Source of the DNA: CALOCY01 sp942491975
Lineage (GTDB): Bacteria > Bacteroidota > Bacteroidia > Bacteroidales > Prolixibacteraceae
Direction of reading: 5' to 3'
NCBI GenBank assembly: GCA_942491975.1
Contig: CALOCY010000004.1
Span: 806,001-870,000, forward strand
DNA: 64,000 nt
How positions within the stretch are numbered: position 1 is the stretch's first letter; every line of letters starts with the position of its first letter. Made by a program: the position numbers and the translations under genes. The notes below the pieces were generated by a model. It saw only the letters and a program-made list of their open reading frames with translations. It did no database searches and was not told where the DNA came from. Positions 50,971 to 61,600 of this stretch are shown one piece after another.

Positions 50971-52434
50971 ATGAGGATACTTGATAAACTGGCACCTCAG
51001 CCGGTATGGGACTATTTTGAAGATATTTGCCAGGTTCCGCGCCCTTCAAAAAAGGAGGGGAAAATCATTCAGTTTCTATTGGATTTTGCCAAACAACACA
51101 ACCTGAATGTGAAAAAAGATGAAGCAGGTAACGTACTCATTACAAAACCTGCCACAGCAGGGAAAGAAGGAGTAAAAACCGTTATCCTGCAATCACATAT
51201 CGATATGGTTTGTGAGAAAAACCGCGATACGGTACACGATTTTGATAATGACCCTATCAAACCTGTTATTGATGGCGAATGGGTAAAAGCCGAAGGCACA
51301 ACACTGGGGGCCGATGATGGCATTGGCATGGCTGCACAGATGGCCATACTCACAGCTACTAACCTGGAGCATGGTCCGATTGAGTGCCTCTTTACCGTTG
51401 ACGAAGAGACCGGGCTTTCCGGTGCTTTTGCGCTAAAACCGGGTTTTCTGAGTGGTAAAACACTGATCAACCTCGACTCGGAAGATGAAGGGGAACTGTT
51501 TATCGGCTGTGCAGGGGGCATTGATACGGTAGCTACCTTCTCATATACCAAAGAAGAAGTTCCGTCAGGCTATTTTTCCATGCAAATGACTGTTGGCGGG
51601 TTGTTGGGTGGACACTCGGGAGACGAGATCAACAAAGGATTGGGAAATGCCAACAAAATTGTCAACCGCTTTTTATGGACAATCAACCGAAAATACGGTT
51701 TGCGTTTGGCCGAATTTGATGCAGGAAACCTGCGCAATGCCATTGCCCGCGAAGGGCATGCCATATTCATTGTGAAAAATACTGATAAAGAAAACATAAC
51801 AGCTGATTTCAATATTTTCCGGACAGAAATAGTGAATGAACTGGCGATGACTGAGCCTCATCTGAAAATGGAGCTGGCTTCAGCCAACATGCCCGGGTTT
51901 GTTATTGATAAAACCACACAGGACAATCTGCTCAATGCCCTCTATGCTTGTCCGCACGGGGTAATAGCCATGAGTTTTCGTATGCCCGGAATGGTGGAAA
52001 GTTCAACCAACCTGGCATCGGTAAAATTCATCGAAGGCAATAAAATTCTGGCAACAACCAGTCAGCGCTCCGACCTCGAAAGCGGGAAAATGGATGTGGC
52101 GTATATGGTAAGAGCTGTATTTGCACTGGCCGGGGCCGAAGTAAAACATGGTGACGGTTATCCGGGATGGGCACCCGACCCCAATTCGGAAATCATGGAA
52201 ATCACCAAAGCGTCCTATAAAAAACTGTTCAACACCGATGCCATTGTACGTTCAATCCACGCCGGCTTGGAATGCGGGCTTTTCCTCGAAAAATATCCCG
52301 AAATGGATATGATATCGTTTGGGCCTACCCTGCGTATGGTGCACTCACCCGATGAAAAAATCAACATCGAAACCGTACAAAAATTCTGGGATTTACTGAT
52401 CGAAGTACTCAAAAACATTCCGGAAGGGAAGTAA
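50971..52434 (+). CDS. pepD: Aminoacyl-histidine dipeptidase (PepD/carnosinase-like, M20)
   Basis: The 487-residue zinc peptidase has the PepD pattern: start LAPQPVWDYFEDICQVPRPSKKE, SHIDMVCEKN with the metal His, TLGADDGIGMAAQMAIL with the bridging Asp, TVDEETGLSGA with the Glu pair, and GGLLGGHSGDEINKGLGNA of the lid domain. It cleaves dipeptides with C-terminal histidine and other short peptides. It is flanked on both sides by hairpins of the same repeated family. It could feed the histidine pathway at 42.5-45.5 kb. Confidence 0.95.
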   Translation: MRILDKLAPQPVWDYFEDICQVPRPSKKEGKIIQFLLDFAKQHNLNVKKDEAGNVLITKPATAGKEGVKTVILQSHIDMVCEKNRDTVHDFDNDPIKPVIDGEWVKAEGTTLGADDGIGMAAQMAILTATNLEHGPIECLFTVDEETGLSGAFALKPGFLSGKTLINLDSEDEGELFIGCAGGIDTVATFSYTKEEVPSGYFSMQMTVGGLLGGHSGDEINKGLGNANKIVNRFLWTINRKYGLRLAEFDAGNLRNAIAREGHAIFIVKNTDKENITADFNIFRTEIVNELAMTEPHLKMELASANMPGFVIDKTTQDNLLNALYACPHGVIAMSFRMPGMVESSTNLASVKFIEGNKILATTSQRSDLESGKMDVAYMVRAVFALAGAEVKHGDGYPGWAPDPNSEIMEITKASYKKLFNTDAIVRSIHAGLECGLFLEKYPEMDMISFGPTLRMVHSPDEKINIETVQKFWDLLIEVLKNIPEGK

Positions 52435-52459
52435 AAAACGCTATATTGTGAAATTTTAA

Positions 52460-52497
52460 GGATGATATCTCTATTTTTTAAAGATGTCATCCTTTTT
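52460..52497 (+). terminator. Terminator hairpin, third copy of a recurring sequence
   Basis: ggatgatatct (52460-52470) and agatgtcatcc (52482-52492) form the stem; five T follow. It lies 25 bp after the pepD stop. Confidence 0.75.
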
Positions 52498-52536
52498 ATT
52501 TAAATTTATGCTCGATCATCAAAACTCTTGCACACT

Positions 52537-53106
52537 ATGTTTGCAGACATCTATAACAGTGATATATTCTCCTACGGCATATTGCCCCTGCTTATTTTTA
52601 TTGCCCGTATCAGCGATGTGACCATTGGGACATTGCGCATTGTAATGGTCTCGAAAGGCCAGAAATATATTGCACCGTTACTGGGCTTCTTTGAAGTGTT
52701 GATCTGGCTTATTACCATGAGTAAAATTATGCAGAATGTCGATAACTGGGTCAACTATGTGGCGTATGCTGCCGGATTTGCTGCCGGGAACTTTATAGGG
52801 TTAATCTTGGAAGAAAAACTGGCCATGGGGCTGGTGCAAATTCAAATCATTACCCGGAAAGAAGCCTCTGACCTTATTGCCAAATTGAAAGCATCCGGTT
52901 TTGGGGTAACATCCCACGACGCCCAGGGGGGAAGCGAACAGGTGAGTATCATCTATACCATTGTTAAACGGACTGACCTGAAAAATGTGGCCGAGTGGAT
53001 CAGTATATATAACCCTAATGCTTTTTACTCTATCGAAGATGTAAAATTTGTCAACAAAGGCATATTTCCGGAAATAAAACCTTCGCGCTGGCGAAAAGGG
53101 AAGTAA
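52537..53106 (+). CDS. UPF0316 membrane protein (DUF2179/DUF5698)
   Basis: The 189-residue protein begins MFADIYNSDIFSY at ATG 52537; an in-frame TTG three codons earlier is less likely. It has three membrane helices in residues 10-95, with the family-like IARISDVTIGTLRIVMVSKGQKYIAPLLGFFEVLIW. A cytosolic C-terminal domain (about 100-189) has EEKLAMGLVQIQIITRKEASDL and the CBS/PII-like strand pattern of DUF2179. Function is unknown; DUF2179 domains are suspected nucleotide or small-ligand sensors. Confidence 0.88.
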   Translation: MFADIYNSDIFSYGILPLLIFIARISDVTIGTLRIVMVSKGQKYIAPLLGFFEVLIWLITMSKIMQNVDNWVNYVAYAAGFAAGNFIGLILEEKLAMGLVQIQIITRKEASDLIAKLKASGFGVTSHDAQGGSEQVSIIYTIVKRTDLKNVAEWISIYNPNAFYSIEDVKFVNKGIFPEIKPSRWRKGK

Positions 53107-53317
53107 TGCGTTGAAAATGTAAAAGATTGCAAGAATCAAAACCCTGGACCAGGGCAGGTCAATAACACAAATCCCGTTAACTTCTACGAACTTCTGTTTC
53201 TTCTTTATCGTATGTAAATATGTTAATTTTCACAGACTATTTTTTATCAAAAAATGTAGCTGAAAGGGTGTAACTTTTTATTTCAATAGAGGTATACTCT
53301 ACCAAAAGATATCCCTC

Positions 53318-56300
53318 ATGAAATACCGCTATTTTAACAGGTCGTATTGGCAGAAAACTGCACACTCCCCCGCTAAAAATTCCACTGTTGTTAAATCCCC
53401 TTCCCGTAGAAAAATGCTTAAAGTTATGGGGGCATCGGTTGTTGCCTTTACGCCGGCGGTGAACGCTGTAGGGGTAATGATGCGAAGGGATTTCAAATTG
53501 GAATACAGCAGGGGGCTGGTAAAATTTTCGCTCAACGCTGAAGTAAAATGGGTGATCGACATCTCCCTGTTTGACGGCAGGCCGCAACTGAGGTGTTTGA
53601 AAAAGAATGGTGAACATCTCGTAACCCTGAAGGGTGCGTATTATCCGGGGACCCGGTTGCCGGCCGACTTCTCTGCACGGATATTTCGTGAAAGATCGGA
53701 ATGGGTGATGGATATCAATTTTAATTACTGGAACATTCAGCAAAAACTCAATTTTCCGGATTGGCTGGACGGTAAAAAAGAACTCAGTGGAAAGAAATAC
53801 CTGAATTATTCAGGTATAGGCCTCTCGTCTGCTGATGGTGTGGAGCTTGGCGGACAAACAGATGTAAAATTGGACAATCGGTGGAAATTAAAACTGAAAG
53901 GCCCGTCCATTGGGCGGCTGACGTTTAACAACGGGAAGTATTCTACCAATGAAATTGAAGTGAGCCTTCCGGGAGAATCGCTTGCGACCGATTATGGTGT
54001 AAAGCTGCACAAAGCCTCGTTGATCCGCCTGAAAGGCGTTGAACAGGGCAATACACTCTTTAAATCGTTGCAGTTTAAAGACGGTTTTTCATTGAATACC
54101 ACACATGCAGCTGCATCGGCTGCCATTGTTAAAGGTCAAAACAGAAAAGGTGATGTAGCCCTCTGTTTTATTGAGCCGCTGGATAAAAAAATGCTGCTTG
54201 CTTCACGAAATGCAGGACAAGGGAATAATATCTATTTGGAGGATGCATTGTTGGCTGTGGAGTATAAAAATAGTGATGCGCTATTTTGGGTGGGAGCAGG
54301 TTTCCCTGCGGGGTTACAACTAAGTACCGAAAAGGAGTCACTAAGCCTTTCAGAAGCTACACCTGGACAACGAAGCATTGAGATAACAGGGAAAAACGGG
54401 GAAGTTGAGGATATTGCCTGCAACCTGAGACTGGACTCATCCCGTCTGTTAGTGAATGATGCCAACAGCCTTCCGGCAACCTACCCGAACGATACCATTG
54501 TGAATGTTCAATTTGGCAACATTCAGGATGACAAAAAGATCAAAAACCTTATTAAGCTGGATGAAAAACTTAAAGTCGTCAAGTTTAAAGCAAAAGATGC
54601 TATCCGGTTACGGATAATCAGGCCTGAAGACCTGCTGTACCTGAACTTTGAGTATCACAATTTCAAATATAACAGCAATGACGATCAGGGCACATTGCTG
54701 GAGGTAGACAATACCAACAAAAAAGCCTATGTTATTGTCTATTTCCAACCGCAACACACCATTGAACAGGCCTTTTTCGAGGTCAATGACATTCCTCAAA
54801 AGCCGGGTGAAGCAGAAGGGGGTGAAACGGTACAGGTTCCGGCTAAATCGTGTCGGTCGGGACGTAGCCGTTTGGTATATGAGGTTGACCCTGATTTTGA
54901 AGGGATACCCCTAAACATGGAAACATTGCTTGATTGGAGTCGATTCACCCTGAAAGTGAACCATCGGGCACGGTTTAATTGGATGAAAAATTTGTTTGTA
55001 AGCCCCATGTATTACATTAACAGATCGGCACTGTTCATAGGGGACAGAAAAAACAAGCAACAACAAATTCCCGCAGCAAAAACGAAGGAGAAAAAGATTG
55101 TACGTCATAATAACCTGAAAGTGGCTACAAAAGGAAGGGTTTCAGGAATTCAGATTGCTGAAAAAAACAGTTTAAATCAAAAATTCTCACAACGTCAGGT
55201 AGCGGGTATAGCTTCGAAGACAGGTTTTTTGGGTGTTAAAAATATCTTCTTAAAAATGGGACCTCCCTCCAGATTCGATACAGCCATTGAAGCCCCTGCA
55301 TTATTGTACATCTCACCCAATCAGTTAGCCGCATTCCGGCATTCTGCCAAAGCAAAAGAGAAAGTTTTGGAGCTTCAGGAAAATATTGATGCGTTTCATC
55401 CCAAGCTATCCAGAAGCATTGTGGAGTTGTGGCACACGCGCTTAGGGGTAAAAAGCAAAGACAATACCATTGATGAAAACAGCCAGCATCCCCTGAAAAC
55501 AATCCGGGCAATATGGGGAGAAGACATTCATGCCGATTACGAAAAATTCTTTAATCCGGGCGACCGTCCGGAAAGCCTGTTTGCTCCGCGATCTGCCTTA
55601 AATAACGAAGACCGGCACAAGATTGTCCACCAAACCTCCAATTACACTTACAAGAATTTTGTGCCCAAGCCGGTCAATGCCCGCCGTTTGATGTTGTCAC
55701 CGTTGGGGGCATACCTCGATTTGCACGTATCGTTCGATAAAGATGAACTTCCCATGCTCATGGACTTGAAAGAGTGGGAACACCGGGGCACATTGGGACG
55801 CGACCACTATGTGAAAGTGGTCTATTACGGCTTCCTCTATCCGTTTGGGCACATGGCAGCCCTGGTAAAAGTTACCGAACGGAAATTCAACAACAACACC
55901 CGTTCTGCAGCCAACCGTCAGCGTATGTTCATTGTGGTGCTCGAGCGGGAGCAAGCCTATGAACAACGTTACATCAACGATGATTTTGTAGAATTTCCGT
56001 TCCGGGTAGTGACGATCAACAATGTGGCAACCCCCAATATCGATATACCTGCGGCTTTTGTGAGCGTTGATGAAGGAAGCAACCCGGAAAGTACAGAAGA
56101 GAACGACACCATTCCATCCAGTTTTGTGGTGAAGGTAAATGGTCAGCCGTTTATGTTTAACATGACAGCCATTGATGCGGAAGGAAATTCGGTAGACTAT
56201 AAAATACCGTTGGTGTATGTGAAAAAATTCATCGGGCTGCAAAACAGTGACAATGTTGACGACATCAATACCCAATATGCCGGTTCACCCGGCATCAATA

Positions 56301-58051
56301 CATCGAAATTGAAAGGACAGAAAATTGCTTATGCCGAAAGCTTTTTGCCCGGTGATACCGAGTATGAAACAGACTCCATTCAGTTCAAGGGCACCCGCCT
56401 GGTCATTAACGATGAAACCACACGCAAATTCTACCCTGAGGTGGACAGGGCAAATGTGTACATTCGTGACATCGAAGAACTTACGGGAGATAAGCGTGCG
56501 GTACCTGTTCGCATGGTTGATGACGACAACAAAGGAAAAATATTTGTCCGGCTGTTAAACAGTGATGGGAATCTTGATTTTTCAGGTGGCTCGGACAAGG
56601 CAGGAGGGTTTTTAAGCCCCAATATGAACATTACATCCATTTCGAAACTACAGGGGCCAATAGGTGGCGATGTAAATGATATGAAAGACCTGAACTTCAA
56701 TCCCGCCGACTTCTTCAAGGCGATGGATTTTCCTGCGGCTAAGCTGTTTGGGGTGATAGGCCTGGCTGATCTTTTTGACGGGGTGACCGATTTCGGGCAG
56801 TTGGAAATAGAGAGCATGGGCAACAATATTGAAGTATTACAGGATGAGATGTACGACCTGAAATCTCAACTGTTTGACCTGAAAGAGCAGTTTGAAAATG
56901 GCATGATGGGGGTGCAGACGCATATTGATAACCTGAATACTCAAATAAAAAATAAAGTTTCAGCTATTGAAGATGCACTCACTATTCCCGATTCCAAAAT
57001 GCCACGCCTGAAATCGTACAAAAAAGATGGCAATTTTATTCTGGAGTACAAATGGAAGCCCATTACGATAAAAGATAAGGAGTTTTTTGGTATCCTCAAT
57101 TTCGAAGTAGGGAACCCTGCCGAAGCATTGCAGATCACCTCAAAACTGACCAGGCCGCTGGAACTTTCGGGCAAACTTTCGTTGAGCACCGAAGCCCGCC
57201 TGAACGACTTTAATATTGGCATCAAAGACTTTATCGGGGTAAAATTTGAATACATCCGGTTTGTTTCGGAAACAGGCAAAGATACCAGCGTAAAAGTCTC
57301 GATGAAAGACAACCCCATTGCATTCCAGGGGGCTTTGACATTTGTTAACAAACTGCAATCGGTTATTCCGTCAAAAGGTTTTTCCGATGGGCCGTACATA
57401 AAAATATCGCCCGGAGGGGTCATTGCCGGTTACGATTTGGCCATTCCCAGTATAGAAGTAGGGGTATGTACCATTGCCAACATCAGCCTGGGGGCAGCCA
57501 TCGAACTGCCGTTTACCGGGGCACCATTGGTCATGTCGTTCAACTTCTGTAAACGTGAAGCACCGTTCCTGCTGACGGTCTCCATGTTTGGCGGTGGCGG
57601 GTTCTTCCTGCTCTCTACCCGCATTGACGGGGTGCAACGTATTGAGGCCGCTTTTGAATTTGGGGCCAGTGTATCACTGAACCTGGGGGTTGCCAGTGGA
57701 GGGGTGTCGATAATGGGCGGGTTCTACTTCAAAATGGAAGTGGAATCGGGTGAAGAATCAATAACACTGACCGGTTACATCCGTATGAACGGGCACCTGT
57801 CGGTATTGGGATTGATCTCCATCTCGGTAGAATTCTATCTGGCATTGGTGGCCCTGATCGAAAGTGGAAAAGTGGATAAAGTATATGGTGAGGCTAAACT
57901 GAAAGTAAAAGTAAAAGTGGCCTTCTTCAGCAAAACGGTAACCATGAGTGTCCGCCGCGAACTGAAAGGCGCCGATGCCGATCCTACATTTGGCGACACC
58001 ATTGAATACGATGACTGGAACGAATACTGTGCAGCTTTTGCAGCATCATAG
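53318..58051 (+). CDS. Giant protein of unknown function with Tat-like N-terminus, 1577 residues
   Basis: The start at ATG 53318 gives an N-terminus with a twin-arginine motif (SRRKMLK, Arg30-Arg31), a hydrophobic stretch (about 36-50) and an A-x-A-like end, suggesting Tat export. Much of the rest is beta-strand-rich (residues 55-1160), with no known catalytic motif. Residues about 1166-1222 are a clear coiled coil (heptads in NNIEVLQDEMYDLKSQLFDL). The last ~350 residues are Gly-rich and beta-like (VGVCTIANISLGAAIELPF, VSMFGGGGFFLLSTR, GGVSIMGGFYFKMEVE) and end DDWNEYCAAFAAS. I recall similar C-termini in large uncharacterised actinobacterial proteins, unverified. A second giant gene follows after a GxxExxY gene insert. 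Confidence 0.75.
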   Translation: MKYRYFNRSYWQKTAHSPAKNSTVVKSPSRRKMLKVMGASVVAFTPAVNAVGVMMRRDFKLEYSRGLVKFSLNAEVKWVIDISLFDGRPQLRCLKKNGEHLVTLKGAYYPGTRLPADFSARIFRERSEWVMDINFNYWNIQQKLNFPDWLDGKKELSGKKYLNYSGIGLSSADGVELGGQTDVKLDNRWKLKLKGPSIGRLTFNNGKYSTNEIEVSLPGESLATDYGVKLHKASLIRLKGVEQGNTLFKSLQFKDGFSLNTTHAAASAAIVKGQNRKGDVALCFIEPLDKKMLLASRNAGQGNNIYLEDALLAVEYKNSDALFWVGAGFPAGLQLSTEKESLSLSEATPGQRSIEITGKNGEVEDIACNLRLDSSRLLVNDANSLPATYPNDTIVNVQFGNIQDDKKIKNLIKLDEKLKVVKFKAKDAIRLRIIRPEDLLYLNFEYHNFKYNSNDDQGTLLEVDNTNKKAYVIVYFQPQHTIEQAFFEVNDIPQKPGEAEGGETVQVPAKSCRSGRSRLVYEVDPDFEGIPLNMETLLDWSRFTLKVNHRARFNWMKNLFVSPMYYINRSALFIGDRKNKQQQIPAAKTKEKKIVRHNNLKVATKGRVSGIQIAEKNSLNQKFSQRQVAGIASKTGFLGVKNIFLKMGPPSRFDTAIEAPALLYISPNQLAAFRHSAKAKEKVLELQENIDAFHPKLSRSIVELWHTRLGVKSKDNTIDENSQHPLKTIRAIWGEDIHADYEKFFNPGDRPESLFAPRSALNNEDRHKIVHQTSNYTYKNFVPKPVNARRLMLSPLGAYLDLHVSFDKDELPMLMDLKEWEHRGTLGRDHYVKVVYYGFLYPFGHMAALVKVTERKFNNNTRSAANRQRMFIVVLEREQAYEQRYINDDFVEFPFRVVTINNVATPNIDIPAAFVSVDEGSNPESTEENDTIPSSFVVKVNGQPFMFNMTAIDAEGNSVDYKIPLVYVKKFIGLQNSDNVDDINTQYAGSPGINTSKLKGQKIAYAESFLPGDTEYETDSIQFKGTRLVINDETTRKFYPEVDRANVYIRDIEELTGDKRAVPVRMVDDDNKGKIFVRLLNSDGNLDFSGGSDKAGGFLSPNMNITSISKLQGPIGGDVNDMKDLNFNPADFFKAMDFPAAKLFGVIGLADLFDGVTDFGQLEIESMGNNIEVLQDEMYDLKSQLFDLKEQFENGMMGVQTHIDNLNTQIKNKVSAIEDALTIPDSKMPRLKSYKKDGNFILEYKWKPITIKDKEFFGILNFEVGNPAEALQITSKLTRPLELSGKLSLSTEARLNDFNIGIKDFIGVKFEYIRFVSETGKDTSVKVSMKDNPIAFQGALTFVNKLQSVIPSKGFSDGPYIKISPGGVIAGYDLAIPSIEVGVCTIANISLGAAIELPFTGAPLVMSFNFCKREAPFLLTVSMFGGGGFFLLSTRIDGVQRIEAAFEFGASVSLNLGVASGGVSIMGGFYFKMEVESGEESITLTGYIRMNGHLSVLGLISISVEFYLALVALIESGKVDKVYGEAKLKVKVKVAFFSKTVTMSVRRELKGADADPTFGDTIEYDDWNEYCAAFAAS

Positions 58052-58098
58052 ATTATTAGATTGACAGACTTGGATTTTAGATAACAAGATAAAATACT

Positions 58099-58128
58099 CA
58101 CGCTAAGGCGCAGAGACGCAAAGAAAAA
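58099..58128 (+). repeat. Left 30-bp direct repeat flanking the GxxExxY gene
   Basis: The sequence begins cacgctaaggcgcagagacg and ends caaagaaaaa. It ends 3 bp before the GxxExxY ATG and matches the right copy at 58546-58575 at 28 of 30 positions. Confidence 0.8.
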
Positions 58129-58131
58129 AAC

Positions 58132-58509
58132 ATGACAGAAAACGAATTATCGAAAATAATAGTCAATACCTGCTATAATATCCATGTTGAGCTTGGTCCC
58201 GGTTTACTGGAGTCTGTTTATGAAGAAATATTGTATCATGAGTTGATAAACCAGGGATTAAAGGTTGAACGACAAAAAGCAATTCCGGTAATTTGGAAAG
58301 AACTTAAAATGGATATTGGTTTTAGGACTGATTTGATTGTTGAAAATAGCATTATAATTGAACTTAAATCAGTGGAGGCCATTGCTCCTGTTCATCCAAA
58401 ACAGTTATTGACCTATTTGAGGATAACAGGACTGAAGTTGGGATTACTAATAAATTTTAATGAGAAACTGATTAAAAATGGAATAACAAGAATCGTTAAT
58501 AATTTGTAA
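58132..58509 (+). CDS. GxxExxY family protein (PD-(D/E)xK-like)
   Basis: The 125-residue protein has the naming motif in HVELGPGLLESVYEEIL (Gly-x2-Glu-Ser-x-Tyr at residues about 22-32) and the nuclease-like core FRTDLIVENSIIIELKS, where Asp and Glu-x-Lys match PD-(D/E)xK enzymes. It ends with a family-like LLINFNEKLIKNGITRIVNNL. The role is not established; its members are abundant in Bacteroidota and often stand between short repeats, as here. The gene with its repeats separates two giant genes that otherwise look like a pair, so it may have inserted there. Confidence 0.9.
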   Translation: MTENELSKIIVNTCYNIHVELGPGLLESVYEEILYHELINQGLKVERQKAIPVIWKELKMDIGFRTDLIVENSIIIELKSVEAIAPVHPKQLLTYLRITGLKLGLLINFNEKLIKNGITRIVNNL

Positions 58510-58545
58510 AAAAACTTAGCGACTTAGCGAGAAAAAATTAAAGGC

Positions 58546-58575
58546 CACGCAAAGGTGCAGAGACGCAAAGAAAAA
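58546..58575 (+). repeat. Right 30-bp direct repeat flanking the GxxExxY gene
   Basis: The sequence begins cacgcaaaggtgcagagacg and ends caaagaaaaa, 28 of 30 identical to 58099-58128. A shorter related word, cttagcgacttagcgag, lies at about 58515-58531. Confidence 0.8.
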
Positions 58576-58635
58576 TATATAAATATTTTAATCCAAGTAC
58601 TAATATCTCAGTACTCAGTACTAAATTAAAAGAAA

Positions 58636-61600
58636 ATGAAACAAAGCATCATATTTACCTGTTTGCCTAACGGGATCAGTTCCGAAGGTGGCGATGAATA
58701 CCTCAATTTATCCGTGATTGCATCCATACGTTTGCAAGGTATGGGCAGTTCAACATTGAATGATTTCCCCGATATACTGGCCTGGCCGGAAAAAGTGTTG
58801 AATGCGCAATATGAGGTGCATTTTAGCAACGGGAAAGTGTTTACCCCTGAGTTAATGGCTGCCCGGATTGATACGGAACTGTGGCAGGAGTTGATGCACC
58901 GTGACATAAAAGTAAAAGACTTTAAGCAGGAAGATTTCAAGCATGTGCGGATTCACAGCTACCCGGTGCAGCACGTGCAGGACTTTGTGCTGGAAGCCTA
59001 CCAGAAATTTGCCGTCACCTCTCCGGATCGGTTGATTGAACCGGAAAAAATCATCACAGATCCCGGTTTTAAAGCCATTTCGAAATACAAGATTGATGAA
59101 CAGGTGTACGATGCGATAAAAAACTCGAAACGGAAAACCAAATACTCCGAACGCGAGTTGGTCAGTAAAATTGACCCCCAACAAAGTGAATGGTATCAAC
59201 GGTTCAAAAAGACAGGGTATTGGAACTACTCCCCGGTGAAAAATCCGGAAGTTGACTTTATGCAATTACGTGATTTTCATCGTGTTGATCGTCCTATCTA
59301 CAAAGGCCTCTTGCCAAAAGTCAAAAAGCCGGAATTTGAGTTTCATGACATCCTCTCCATCACCGGAAATTACCCGCAAATTCAGCGAAAATTGGGTGTA
59401 GTGCTCGATTTTAAAATGAAGCTGAACAAAAACATCAATAAAACAGGCCATTTTAGGATAGAAGCTACTGAAATGGGGTTGGCAGGTTATTCGGATGTGA
59501 TATGTGCAGCTACGGCTTACCGAAAAACAAACAAAGGTTTTTACCTGCGCGAGAAAAACAGTGATTTCTACGACAGGGGGGTTGTTAAAATCAATACCCC
59601 AAAGTTCACCACCACACAAATTGATGCCGACGGTGCGGCGTTGAAGATGAATAACTTCGCAGAGAATCAGGTTATTGAAGAGGTGAAACGGGTGATGACC
59701 ACGTATGACCTTAAATTCAGCCGTTCATTGCAGCGAAAAGGCCTGGCACCCATGCGGGAACCCGAAAAAGAGGGATTGCCTACCACACGTTCGGCAGGGA
59801 TTGGAATAGCACTAAATGGCTACTCCGAAGAGCTTTTTGGCGAGCTGCAACGCACAATGGACCTTGAAAATATTTTGGTAAGCTTACCTCCCAAAGACCC
59901 GGTAAAAGGTATCATTGTGTTGGGCGATATCTTCTATGCCGAAGACCTGATACAGGGCTACCGAATGGATGTGGCTTACGACAATGACCCCAACGTTCCG
60001 GTGGACACGGGAAAATGGCACTCGCTCCATAAAAAGCGCGATGAATACGTGTGGTACGACGAAGGGGGGAATCCGCATACCATTGATGAACTAAAACCTG
60101 ACGAAGGGTTTATACAGCCCACGGTAGCCGAAGACACCGAAAATGATGGTGACTACTATGCTTCGGAAACAATGGCGCGCTGGGAAGGATGGAGCCTATC
60201 GGTACGACGACCGGGATATGCCATCAACGAAGCCAAAGACCATGAGGCGGATGATGATGCCGATAAACGGGACTTTATCTACAAAAACAAGGCCGATGAA
60301 CTGAAAAAATACCAACTGGATGATGAGCTGGACTTCCGCCTGGAGACCAACTCGGGTATCGAACCCGGATCATTGCCCCGGTTGCGCTTTGGCCGCTCTT
60401 ATATGTTAAAGGTGCGGACAGTAGACCTGGCAGGCAATAGTATCCCTGTTGATGTTGATCCTGAAAATGTGAAAGAAACCGTAATCTGCGAATTTCCCTA
60501 TTTCAGGTTTGATGCACTGAATACCCCCGACCTGCTGCCGGGGACTGACATGCGCGAAGGCGAAACTGTGGAGCACATGGTAATCCGGAGTAATTATGAC
60601 ACTTCGGCTGGCGATTATGAAAATAAATACGGTGAAGGGTACGATAAAACAGCGGTACGCCATGTAGTGCCGCCACGCAACGGCCAGCAGATCGTGGAGC
60701 ACCACGGTAAATTCGATGATGCCTTTTGGGGTAATGTTGCAACGGTACAGGAGTTGTACAAGGTGATCAAAGAGCGTGATTCACAGGAGAACCGGTTTGA
60801 CGAAGGGGTAATCTACAAAAAAAGTGAAGTGGAGATTGACTTTCTGCCTGATCCGATGGCGGCCGGCGTGGCCTTTTTCCTCTCTGACGGATACGGGCAT
60901 ACCCACTCGCAGGATTTCGATCCCCGGATGTTCTGTTTCTACAAAAACAAGGAAATTACCTCATACAACCAGCAGATTGATATCCCGGAGAACTACTACG
61001 AAAAAGCAAAATCGTTACGGATTATCCTGGTGGAAGGAACCAAATCGTTCGACTGGGACCCCACTGACCGGAAACTGACGGTAGCCCTGCCCAAAGGCGA
61101 ACGTATAAAATTGCGGTACAGCTCGTTCTGGCGCAAAAAAGATGTGGAGGAACTGTCGGGGATATGGAACCTGATACTGAATGCCCGCGAGAAAAATCTT
61201 GATAGCCTCAAAGAGCTGGCATTTACCGGACGGCACTGGATGATCAGCCCTTTCCGTGAACTGGAACTGGTGCATGCCACCCAGCAGCCTGTAGACCAGC
61301 CGGTGATTGATGATATTGTACCCGACAGGGATTACGATACCACCTTTTCCTACATCAATACAGCGTTTACACTGCACGGCTTCAGTACCCAAAAAGTCGA
61401 TTTTCAGGCCAAATGGAAAGAGGATATTGACGACCTGAACGAACTCAACCCTTCGGTCAGGGACTTTACGGGAATGATATCCGATGTACGTATCAACTAC
61501 CACGAAAAGGAGATCACCAAAGGGGCTATTCCCGAAGAGGGGGTGGTGCCGGCACCCCTTCCTGCCAAAGATATGGAGATCAATAAGGGCGAACGGGTTA

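Noticed and set aside
58132..58509. Calling the GxxExxY gene a toxin or restriction enzyme
   Set aside because: The PD-(D/E)xK-like core is visible, but no partner gene or target is known; only the family name is supported.
46098..58575. CRISPR array from repeated hairpins and words
   Set aside because: Repeats are few, unequally spaced and of different types; there are no regular repeat-spacer units and no cas genes.
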